Source: Durusdinium trenchii (lineage: Eukaryota > Sar > Dinophyceae > Suessiales > Symbiodiniaceae). Taken from it: a stretch of DNA of 64,000 nucleotides. Location of the stretch: assembly GCA_963970005.1 (NCBI GenBank), contig CAXAMN010003003.1, positions 132,245-196,244 on the forward strand, given 5' to 3'. Below are positions 43,701 to 55,700 of the stretch, piece after piece. Numbering within the stretch: position 1 is the stretch's first letter; each line of letters begins with the position of its first letter. The notes below the pieces were generated by a model, which ran no database searches, was not told where the DNA came from, and saw only the letters and a list, made by a program, of their open reading frames with translations. The translations under genes and the position numbers were made by a program.

Positions 43701-46700
43701 CACTTAATTCATTTCTGCTAAGTAATCAGTAACTCTAGAGTGCTAAGTATTCAGACACACACACATGCACACACACACACACATGGACGCTGTCCTTCTT
43801 GCGCTTTTCGTCGTTTGTTGAGCTTTCTTTCAGGCTTTTTAGGTGTTTCTTGAGGCTCGTTTCCCTGCCCCAGTCAAGGGCTAAGTATTCACCTTTTCCG
43901 TCGCATGTGCGCCGAAAAACGGCCACGTGTGTGTGTGTGTGTGTCAAACCCTGTTTCTAAGGGTCCTTTCTTTCTTTTTGCCTATCACGATAAGCAGGGG
44001 GGCAGCGGCCGACAAGCAAACGCTGGCTAACAAAGCTATGCTTGTTCGGTGGATGCACAGTCTGATCAACTGTGTGTACCTGCGACCAACTTTTGCACAA
44101 GCTGTCACTCCACTTTCCTCGGTTTGATTCATGGTTTTTACATGCTACTTTCCCCCAAACCCTGGTTTCTGCAGCTGCGCCGCGCCGCTCGTTTTCGCCA
44201 CCGCTGAGTTCTGCAGACACGAGAAACAACTTTGTTCAAACACCTACAATTTCTTGGACCTTTCGCCTTGCCGTTCTTTCGCCTTCCTTTCACTTGGGAA
44301 CGGAGTTAACTGAAAACCAATGTCAGAGTGTGTGTGTGTGTTTGTGTTGCGTGGGGCATTCATTTTCACAGAAAGGGTAAAGGCGCCGGCTGCAAATGCT
44401 TGTGACTCAGGCTGGTGACAATGATGTCCACTTGCCTCAAGGCGTGGTAAGACTGACGCTGATGCATGTAGGTTTCCCCAGACGGTCGTGCTGTGGAGCA
44501 TTCCCCAACTGAATTGGTAATCTGAGTGATGTGCCAACCAAAGTAAGGGGTAATTAGGTTCCAGAATCAAACCAAGGTGCACCGAGCAGCGCCGTTCAGC
44601 GCTTTTCCATGAAGGCCAACAAATCACTGTCCATCCGGGGCCTGTGCGAGCCAAAGAAAAGAGTTGGGTTAGATGGAACCTTGCTTGAATGCTTGCGCGC
44701 GCGGCCCCGTCGCGCCGGTAGTAAAACAGCTCAATGCAACAAGTGCTGGACGCGTGCGTGCCCGGAGCCAAGTCGCTCGCGCGACGAAGTTGAGCAGGAG
44801 GTAGAGTGTGTGGGACAGCGCGCTGATGTCTGTTAGGTTCGTCTCTGCAGCTGTGGCAAGACTTTTGGCCCGTAAAAACAATACTGCCAGGCAGCAAAGG
44901 GAGCTGCAAACAGACAGCTCGCAGACAAGTGACTTCGGAAAGTGACAGAGTGAGCGCCTGCCGGACGGTGTCAACCAGGTTGCGCGCAACTTGTTGCAGC
45001 CCCACCATGACGCGCGTTCCGCATGTCCACAGGTCACTCTCAATTTGCTCGGGTTGTCTTCAAACGCAAGAAGAAAGAGCAAAGAAAGGGTTCAAGATTG
45101 CTATGTGTAGGGTTGGGGTATGATTGGTTTGCGCTTGGGATGTAGCAGCCGCTGCAGGCGCTGGCGTGGTCGTTCATTTTTTGCTTCGTGATTATGACGA
45201 TTTGGGCTATGCTGATTGTGGAGATGATCAACCCGCTCGTGCAGGACAGAACACTTTATATATGTAACCTCTCCGATCTAGCATAGTGACTAGGAAAAGT
45301 ACAGTCAGACTTGGTCATGCTAGTTCACGCTTTCTTGACTGTGTAGCCATGTTCTACCTTGGACATGCTTATTGCAGTCTGTGGCGCTGTGACTTTGTAC
45401 AACGAAACTGTCTTCTAATCTCTGAACTCGCAAAGCATCCTGTTTCGCATTGTTGTGAGAAGCGGCGGCGTGAGGAGATACACGCCAAATACGACACATT
45501 TCAAGATTGCGAGCAATGCCTCAGAGCAACCTCGTCTGTCATGGATGCAAACCTGTTGCTCTTCAAGACAGTGATAGCCGGAGACAGCTGGGGTACAATC
45601 GCAGTACCTGTCATTGAGATCCTCGGACTGCATTTCGGCTGGTGTCTTGCGCCAAGCCATTTGTGCATGAAATCGTCTGATTGAAGGGCTTATCCTCCGA
45701 CCGCCATCATTTTTGTCGGCTCCCTCCTGACGTTGGTCTTCGGGGTGCTTAATTTGATTGTAGCGGTGGCGACTCAGCGAGGAGGAATATTGAGTATAGA
45801 GAATTACATAGCTTGTTTTTTCCCGAAAGCACACGCGAAGGGTTCACCGTAAAGAACGGCTGCCAAATTCAAGTGCCCAACTATCATCATTGTCGTCGCC
45901 GTCATCATTATCAGCAGCGTCGTCATTATCGTTTATCGGTGTCGCCTTCTTTTTCTTCTTCTTCTTCTTCATCATCATCATCATCATCATCTCATCATAT
46001 GAAGTTGATGCAGGTGATTGATACGACTGTCAAGCGTAATCACCATCAACACAAAATAACAAAGATTCCCGCAAAAGCGTTGGAACATCTATATATAGAG
46101 AGAGACTGAGGTTTCATTGGAGGACAATGAGCTGCAGGGAAGAGGTTGCTAGCAAAATGCGCGTGCGACCAGGATGACCTCAATGAATTTGCAAGAATCA
46201 GGACTGGATGCGATAACTTTCCCTCAGCATTCAGGCCCTTCTGGAGTTGTTTCGCCTCAAATTGCAAATCGTCCAGTGCTGGAGTTGGATTGCGCAAAGC
46301 TTCCAAGGGAGCTGACACTTGATTCAGGTTTTGATATGGATCATGAAGTTCGTAGGGCCATGCAACATCCAGACCTGGTGGATTTCAAGAAATGGATTCA
46401 CTTCAAGTGTGGCCTTCCTTCTGACGAGTACAATTTCGGAAGTCCAGACAGGGATCCGCTGGAACAAGTCAGAGATTTTGTAAATTGGCTGGTGGAAACT
46501 GGCAGGGGCCAATATGAGGCAAATGGCAAATGCAGAGCCTACTGAACTCCCTCCACTACCACCACCGCGCGAGGCGCCGCCAGCACCACACACCCTGCAC
46601 AATTTTTGAATTTAGAGGACGCGCAAGCAAGGAAGCAACCATTGCGCGCAAGCATCCAGGCACCTAACTTGGCAAACGTTGAAGCAACAGCGCAGCCAAC

Positions 46701-49700
46701 AAGAGACGACAGCTTGCCAGCAAGAGCAGCCCCTGCGGGATCTATGCAGTTAGATGAGACAACAAACCAGCCAAAGCAAGCAAGCGAGCCAGAAGCACCT
46801 ATCAGTGAAACCGTTTGGTACACAGATGTGGGGGTACATAGTTGTTCTTTTTAACTTTTACACAAACCCAATTGTCTCAGAGCTATATGCTTTTAACAAA
46901 ATGCGCTTAAACAGTTATTTCAGCTGAACGGGGTGTAACGGTAAGTTCACGTTGGTGTGGTATAGTTTCAATATTATGATTGTTTTGCTTGTCCACTTGT
47001 AAATGTGTAACAGTAAGTTCATGTTGGTGTGGTATAGTTATTTTAAACGTATGCTAGTTTTGCTTGTTTCTTTCTAAATTGTTTAGTCAATGTTTTGTGT
47101 TTTGTGTTTAGTTTTTTGAAATTAAATATGATTTGTTTGACCTTGGGCTTTGACTGTGTGGACTGCAGAAGTTTGGATTGACAGAGAGAGAGAGAGGAAG
47201 AGAGAGAGAGAGAGAGAGGAAGAGACGATATACATGATGGGTGGCGTTGTTCGTGCGGGGACTCTTGGTTGGTCGGCCCCCCCGGGTGATATCTTAGAAA
47301 GCCAACCAATTGATGGGGGCGGGGGGGTCATTGCTTAGCTATCTCTGGCAATGCGGGGGTGGGTCGTGAATGATTTTTGAATAAGGGATTTTGTAAAGAA
47401 AGTGCGCGCATAGTTGTTGGTAAATTTTGGAAGCCTCAGAGATTAAAGATATTATGAAGAGTAAAAAACATTGATGATAACTAAGCGCAGCAAACCTACA
47501 GGAAAAGAACATACAAATAAATGAGGATCAGTTTCAGGAAACCTGCAGTCCAAGAAACTCCAGAAACTTGTTTGCTGGACTACCACCTTTGCTGGAATGA
47601 TGTTTGTTGTTTGTCAAACCGCTTGAATAAGGGATTTTGTAAAGAAGGTGCACATACTTTTTGTGAATTTTGGAATCCTTAGAGATTGAAGAAATTGTGG
47701 AAATCTGCACCCAAAGATCTTCAAAATCAAAAAACCTCAATGGAAATCTCCAAGTCTCAATGGAAATCTGCATCCAAAGACCTTCAAAATCAAAAAATCT
47801 CAATGGAAACCTCCAAACCTCAATGGAAATCTGCGTCCAACTTCAAAATCCAAAAAAGTCCCAATGGCAACGTCCAAATCTCAATGGACATCTGCGTCCA
47901 ACGACCTCCAAAGCCAATAAGAATCAATTGACATCTCCAAATCTCAATGGAAATTTGCATCCAAAGATCTTCAAAATCTTTAGAGACCAGAGATGAGAAA
48001 TAGCAATATACAACAATAAAAAGATTACACAAAAACTATCCCTCCCCCCAAAAGAGACATTATTCTGGTGGCCTTTAGTAATCAGAGGTCTACATAACAA
48101 AGGTCAATGAAGAAAAGGTAAAAGGTAAAGCTCTTATATAAGGGCACATTCTTTTAAAAGGTTTTTTGTTTAGGAAAATCTCAAAAAGTTCAATAGTAGT
48201 TTTCAAACAACACAAAAAATCTTATATCCTTTAAACACAAGTAAAAGGGATTATACTAGGCTGAAATGACAAAGGACTTGTGAAAACTACCTCCAAATTA
48301 CGGCGGCTAAGTCATGAAGGTTTAGCCTACCCCCCACAAGTATTTATGTCATGAAGCAAAAGCTTGGAAAAACATCAAGATCAGAGATGCCAGAGGTTGT
48401 CACCAAAGATCCTAAAAACAGTTGATTTTATATTGACAAGCATCATGACATACGACTTTGGTATCTAAACAATGAATAAACCATCGAGAGATAGGAATTT
48501 GAGAGCAAAAACGCACAAAGGCAGACTTAAAGCAAAAGATGTTCCTATGACATGTGGACTTTCATTAGCTCTAGTCTTCCAAGGGCATGCCCCCCACCAC
48601 CCCCCCCAAAAAAAAGAACTCAGGACCAGGTCAACAAGGCCTATGTCATGAGTGTGTGCCAATGAAATTGCCCTGTATAACATTTGTACATGACTTAGGA
48701 CTTGCCCTGGGAAAGTTGTATGTCATTTCGACCCAATTGGCCTAAGTCATCTCACCCTAGTATAATCATTTAGCAGGTGAGAAACATCAACAAATCTTAA
48801 AACATCTCAAAAGACCTCAAAAAATCTCAAAGAGTTTCAATAAATCTCAAAACATATCAAAATCATATATAAAAGTGAAAACAGTGAACACCGTGAAAGC
48901 AAAACCATAAACACCAACAACAAAACAACCTGAGGCCTGGAGCTTTGTGTGTCAGGGTCTCAGGGGTTTCTTCGAGAAAATTCTGGAACTTAGATAGATT
49001 TTCTGGAACTTGAGTTTCGTTTTTTGGGCGCCTGCGGCTGCGGCCCGCCAATTCTCAAGCTTCTAGATTATGAAAAATTGCGCGCCTGCGGCGGGCCAAT
49101 CCTTAGCCTCTTATATTTTGTTGGCGCCTGCGGCGCAAACAGTTTGAACCTCACAACTGCCCACGCATGGGAATTGTTCAAGGGAGACAGGCAATCAGCA
49201 GTCACAGGAAGTACCTGGACAACTCTTTATCGGAAGTAACTTCACAAATATTGGAGGCAGTCGCGGGCATAACTGTTTCCTGCACATGTTTTTTGCAAAC
49301 TTGACGTTTTTTGGTGATACAAAATCGCAAGCAGCAACCTGAAACCTCACTGCTGGAGAAAAATTAGGTTACAATTGGCCAGCAACGGGCTCAAGAAACT
49401 GGAAACTTCCATGACTGTAAAAGCAAAAACTAGTACGGAGTACAGAGCCATTGGGTCGCAGTCCCTGTCAACAAAAACTTAAAAGCTTTTTTTTTTTCGG
49501 AACAGTGGGACCAAACAGTTTGAACCTCACAATTGCCTACATCAGATTTTTTAAGGGAAGGCAGGCAGTCACAGGAACTACCTGGGCAACTTTTACTGGA
49601 ATAAATTTCGCAAATATGGAAGGCAGCCGTGGGCAGAATTTTTTGCTGCGACATGCCTTTGAACTTGTCAGAGGACAGTCCCAGGAGCAACCTGCAACCT

Positions 49701-52700
49701 CACTTCAAGAAACTCGACACTACAAATTTCGATTTTCTATTCAAAAATGTATTTATGTTTTTTCAAGAAGGGACATTGTTTGGACTACCTTTTTGGCGCC
49801 TGCAGCTGAGTCACTTGCGCAAAACGAGTGGTGGACTTTGCAGCATTTTGTCAGCGCTTCTGCGATCTCATGTCTTCGCCAATTATTTGCAGAAAAGTCA
49901 CCTATACACAAAATGAGTAGCTGACTTGGAAGCCAAAAAACACATGTGAGATCACAACATTTCGAAAGAACTGCTGCGATCTTGCCCTCTCACTTTGAGT
50001 AGTGGACTTTGCAGCATTTACTCTTAAAAATACAAGCTTAAAACATACAGTATTTGCAGTTTCCAGTTTCTTAAGCCTATTTCTGGCCAATTGCATCCCA
50101 ATTTTCTCCAGCAGTGAGGTTTCAGGTTGCTCCTTGAAACTGTGTATCACCAAAGAATGTCAAGTTTGCCAGTAAAAAAAGTGTCCAGGTAGTTCCTGTG
50201 CCTGTCTGCCTCCCCTAAAAAATTCCCAGGTAGGGAATTGTGAGGTTAAAACTGTTTGGTCTCACTGTTCCGAAAAAACATGCTTTTAAGTTTTTGTTGA
50301 CAGGGACTGCGACCCAATGGCTCTGTACTCTGTACTAGTTTTTGCTTTTACAGTCATGGAAGTTTCCAGTTTCTTGAGCCCGTTGCTGGCCAATTGTAAC
50401 TGCAGGGAAGAAAGCCGCACTCAAATTTCACAGAAACCAACTCAAGCGGTACCCAGCCATTTTTTACTCAAGGCACAGCTGAAAAAAGGTTGCTGTGTCA
50501 CCAGCAGGTTCTGAGCCCAAGGTAGGCGTAAGACGGGGATTGAGGAGGTCGATCTCCCCGCAGCCCCGCATCCTTGCTGCCATGAATGCCCAGCAGCGGC
50601 GCCGGCAGCAAAGGCGCGCTCCCGAAGGAGAAGGAGATCCCAAGGCAGCGCCGGCAGCGGATCTTCAAGAAGAGGAACCTCAAGGGCCGCTTGGTGAGCC
50701 AGGGGAACTGAGCTGCAGGGTTTGGAGGATATGAGAAGCCAAGCTCCACATCTCTATGGGGAAAATAAGAGTGGTGAGTGAGTCCAAGGACCTGTTGCTG
50801 ACAGGGAAGACTCCTCCCTTGGTGACGAGGCCGACGTTCCTGGAAAGGGAGGAGGCCAAGACACAACGTTCCTCTCACCCCTGGTCTGGGCGGTTGACAT
50901 TCGACGAGACAAGGGGCCCCTTGGCCAGGACATGCTCCAGGCCCCACTTTGGAACCACCTGTGCTCCCTGGCCGCTGCGGGGCTACTTCTCTTTGTTGGG
51001 GGAGGCCCCAACTGCCGTGGTGGCTGGAGAGCGAAAAAATGAAACAATCGCACCTGGATGAGACTACGTACATTTCGTTTGGCACCCCATATGAATTGCG
51101 ACGGAACAATTGGAAACAAGTTGAAACCGTAGCTCTTCCATAGCGTGCGCCCATTTGCAGTGTGCAGTACGACTACTGGAACACCGACCTGGTGAATCCC
51201 TTGGACAAGAGCCTGAAGAGCACGGTCACTTAAGGACACCACCAATCCTGGAGGAGCAAGTGGAGAAAGAGCAACTGGCCTTAATGAATGGTGGCGAAGG
51301 AGAAGAGAGGCAAGACGAGTACCTGGATGAAGGTGAGCTTCAAGTTGCACTTCGGCAGAGCGCCCAACTGGTACCAAATGCTAGTGAAGCATTGGTTCCT
51401 CGGATCTTCATGTCACCTCAACCTGGACCAGTTCACGTACCCGACCCGGGACAGTCATGCAACAGCAGATGTTGACACTGTTCGAGGTGTTGAGGCAAGA
51501 GAATCGAGACTTGCGAGATGAACTTCGAGATCAGCGCCTTGGCTTTGAAATGCAGGTGAAGGCACTTCAGAAAGAGAGCGAAAATCAGGCCTTTAGGACA
51601 CCGGACAGTCATCCTGGGGGAGAGTCACGATCGGGAGAAGAACGCCTACCTGCAAGCCTGCAACAACCACTGTTGAACAAGAGCGGAAAAGGCTCTATGA
51701 GTTGACGCCTATGCAGCAGTTTGAACAGATGCAGTCCATGATGGTTCAAGCTACACCAATGATGGGAAGAGGCAACAGGGGAAGAACTGCGAGAGAGCGG
51801 TCTAGGTCTGGCGGTCCTCAGCCTGGTGATGGGAGAAGGTCGACGACGACTACCAGATTGGGTCCTACGGCACCAACATCACATCCAACTTCGACCCATT
51901 CAACGGGCCACCTATAAGATTGAGCCATCTGCAGAGCTGCGAAAGACACGATGGGCACCGGTTGAGAAGAGGGCCATCAGCATGCTACTCGCCTCGACCC
52001 CAACGAATGTGAAGGAGGAATTGGTGGCGACTCGAACTTTGTCACCTTTGGGACTGGTGAGCAAACGCAGAAGCAGGGTTACTAGGGGAGGCCTGCGCGG
52101 GCTTGCGGCGGGCTCAGGCGAGCCACGGACATTGGCTTGAACTTGCCCGGCGCAACGATCCGCGCGAAGGGCATCAACAAACTCAGCAGGAAGACCCTCT
52201 CCCAGCGGCCGGATCTGCAGTTCAGGTGTTCGCTAGTGAAGAACACGTTGCAGCTTGATACCATCCCGACAGAGGAGACGGTTCGAACGTATTCAGAGCA
52301 TCTCCTCGCCGAACTTGAGCAACTCATGCGTCGGGTGAGACCGGCGTCAAGCACTACCACAACAGGGCAGCCTGGAGGCGGTGGAGGAGCTCCTGCAGTG
52401 AAATCTCTCCAGAATGAAGAGAAGGAGAAAAAGGGTGATGGGCCTACAGCCAACAAGGGTCCGTGCAAATACTTCCTGACGGAGTCGGGCAGTCGTCGTG
52501 GCCAGGCGTGCAAATGGGCGCATCAGCTGGACAAGAGTGACAAGTCGGGTGGCGAGAGGCGCTGTTTTACTTGCGGAGCAACGCAGCACATGGCAAAAGA
52601 TTGCCCAAGAAAGGAGACCCCGCCAAATGAGCTGGGCATCGTGTTCCTCAGCCCGAAAATGCCTATGGCGAACTTGACATTGAAGGACATCTCGCGAAAG

Positions 52701-55700
52701 TCTTTTGCAGATGTGGAGGGAGAAGGCCCGGAGCGTCAGCCTCCTCGATCCTGCGCCTGCAAGGAAACCGCTTGGCCATAAACTGCTTTCCCGTCGCGCA
52801 CCGACGAGGCACCCTGGCACCTTAGGGACAGCCACTCAAGACCTGAAGCGTGAAGATTGGAAGCAGAAAGAAAACTGGCAGCACGGAGAGGACACAATTG
52901 CGGGCGTCGGGGGGACGGCCTGCCGCCACCGCCGCACGCTTTGGAAGTTCAGAAGAAATCTTGGCAGCATTCCCACCGCAGCTTCGTTCCCCTCTTCTTA
53001 GCTTTACGCTGTCCATATGGGGCCCCTTTGGGATCACCGGATTGCTGTCAAAGCTGTTTCCAAACATTTACGGTCTTCTAATGGGGGCGGCCTGGCGACA
53101 TGCCTCTCCTTTCTCAAGACCCCTTGCCGGGCCTCTCCTTACCATAGAATTCCCTCCTTTCTGGGCTTCCCCTGCGGGAGCGGCCCTCCGGTGTCCCTTG
53201 TCGGGGAGTAATAATGTTTCTGAGCACGTTGGACGGCCTGATCGCGCAAGAGAGCTTCCTCTTTCTGAGCCATGGCTGGAGAGAAAGCCCCGCCCGTCTT
53301 TTTGGCGCAGCTCTATTAAATCAATCGCCATTTCCTCTTGCCAATCACGCAAAACAGCCCTTAAGGCAACCGCCTCGACCGCTCTTTGTTTGTTTTTTCT
53401 GCCTCGGCCTGTGCACTCCCGGCGCCCGTCTGACGGCGAGGCAAACGAGACTTCTCAGGGGGACAAGGGATCCGCTTTGTGATTCTCCAAAGCTCGTCCA
53501 TCATGAGGGGGCTTCTCATTGAGAAAGAGGATTGGGAATATAATTCTATTTGGGGGCCACTTCGCCAATGAGCGCGTTGTCATCGGCCAGTTGGGTCTTG
53601 AAACCTTTGGGACCCATCGCGACGCACTGGTCCTTTGGTGGCTTATTTGCACCAGGGTTGTGTACCAGGAAGTAAGCTCCGGCAAGTGATAGTAGCATTG
53701 TAGCCACAGGCACCATCTCCTGCGGTGTCCATGTTGGCATCATCATCAGCCGTTTGGGCGTCTTGCTGCATCTCTGGGAGGGGAAGTTTGCGGCAGGTCC
53801 TCTACAGTGCTGGGCGTGGGCTGGTTAGTCCACCAGATGCCAATTTTCTGGGACTTGGTATCAAGAACGCGCGGGATTCGTGGAGGAGACCTGGATTGGT
53901 GTCAGGTGGAGGAGGTTGGTCACCATCGGCATAGGGCAGGTACTTGTACCACACCGCGGGTCGCAATTTTTTCATATTCAAATTTGGGGGCAATATACGG
54001 ACTCTTCTTGCGGTCTTTGCTAGGAGCCTGCGCTACGTATGTACTTTGCATTTGCGACCCTTTCCTGTGTGGACTTTCTTGTAGTGATAGTACACATACA
54101 TCTTCCGGCAGGCCGGTTCAGTAGCTTCCACTCTGTTTGGATCTCATTCATCTTGCAGGCGTCACCTGTTCAGCCGCGACAGAGATGGTCTCAACGGAGA
54201 CGCAGCCAGGCACAGGGGATAACTTCAAAGACTACATGTCTCACATGGACGCGCCTGTTGTTTCTCTTGATACTTTTTCGTGCAATCGAAAAGACTCATT
54301 CGAGCCACGGCACTTATAAGACCACCTAGGAAAAGACTCGGCCGCGCAGTTGCGGCGCGACACCCTGACAATAACAATGCAGACAGACGAGCGCCGCGCG
54401 GGTAACTTCACTGAATTGCCTCCTCGGGTGTCACTAGCGGCCACGCACTTCTTGAATAACCTCGCGAGGCATCACGGAAGTGTGCTTGGTTTTCGCGTGA
54501 CGCAGCATTGAGCCCTGTGAGGCAACTGAATGCAGACCGCAGCACTACCGCGGCAATGAAGTCGCGATCGCGATTCTGCAGTCGAGGACCTGGCGCCCTG
54601 TCGCGTGGCGCCTCTTCTCAGCAGCGCTGCTGATGTGCAATGTTCCACGCGTGCCATTTTCTGCTTGTGCGCGAACAGAAGTTGGAAGCGTACTGTGAGG
54701 CTTGTCTCATTACAAGACCAAAGCCGAGGAAAAAGCGGCGCTACACACGCGAGTTTCACAGACTGTGTTCTGAAGATCATCATCGCCGTCCTCGTCGCCC
54801 TCATCCTCATCATTACATTCTGTCCTCGCCTGCTTCGGGGCCATCCTGTCATCTAGTTTCTCAGGCGTCGAATAGAAAAGAAAAAGGGATTTGAATTCAG
54901 GCTTTACATTGCGCTTTTCACGGCAGGTTGTTGATACTTTCGCAGACGCCCGCGATAGAGACATCCTCAATTTGGCAGAGGAAATGGAGCAGGACATGCA
55001 AGCGGACAAGAGGTTGCAAGTTGCAAGTATAAGTAGGGTAGCGCACGTGAAAAAAGGGAACCCTTCTGTTTCATTTTTTGCTTCAAACAATGTTGGTGCT
55101 GACATGGGAGTTGAGGTTTCTAGAGTCAGTCTTTGACCGCATTGATGTTGATCACACGGGGCAGCTCACTTTGGAGCAATTGGTTGAGGCCTTGTGCGCA
55201 AGCAGGGCACTTCATCTCTTTGATTTATCTGTGTGTTACAGGCAGAAAGCCGAACTTAATGAATTAAATTACAACAAGATCACATCTTAAAAAGTTCATC
55301 TATGAAATGGGGGGGCGTACTGTTGCAGAGAAGTTGAAGAAAACACTCGTCCATTGTTATAGGGGGAATTATATTGATGCTGAGTGGGAGAGATTGCCTA
55401 GAGTTGAACTAATTTTTGGCCTAAGCATCGCCATCGAAAACAAACTGGCTCTTGTGTCTGATGTAGTGTGACCTCACGATCAAGGCGATTCAATAAATGA
55501 CATCGTAATCTCCAGTTTGTCTCCATAAAAATGGTTCCGCGACTTGCTGTGAGATGTTAGCTTCTCCGCAGTACACACTTTCTCCGGCCTTTGTCTTGGC
55601 TTGCTAGAGAGGTTTGGACATGCATTTTGTAGAGCAGCTCGTTGAGGGCCAATTCTTCTCAGAACAGCTTTCCTGTCCATTTTGTAGGCTTTTTGTCCTG

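Noticed and set aside
44244-45008. 254-codon minus-strand ORF
   Set aside because: It covers the well-supported 31-bp exon of gene B and part of module copy 7 on the other strand, has no motif, and has a residue mix like other shadow frames.
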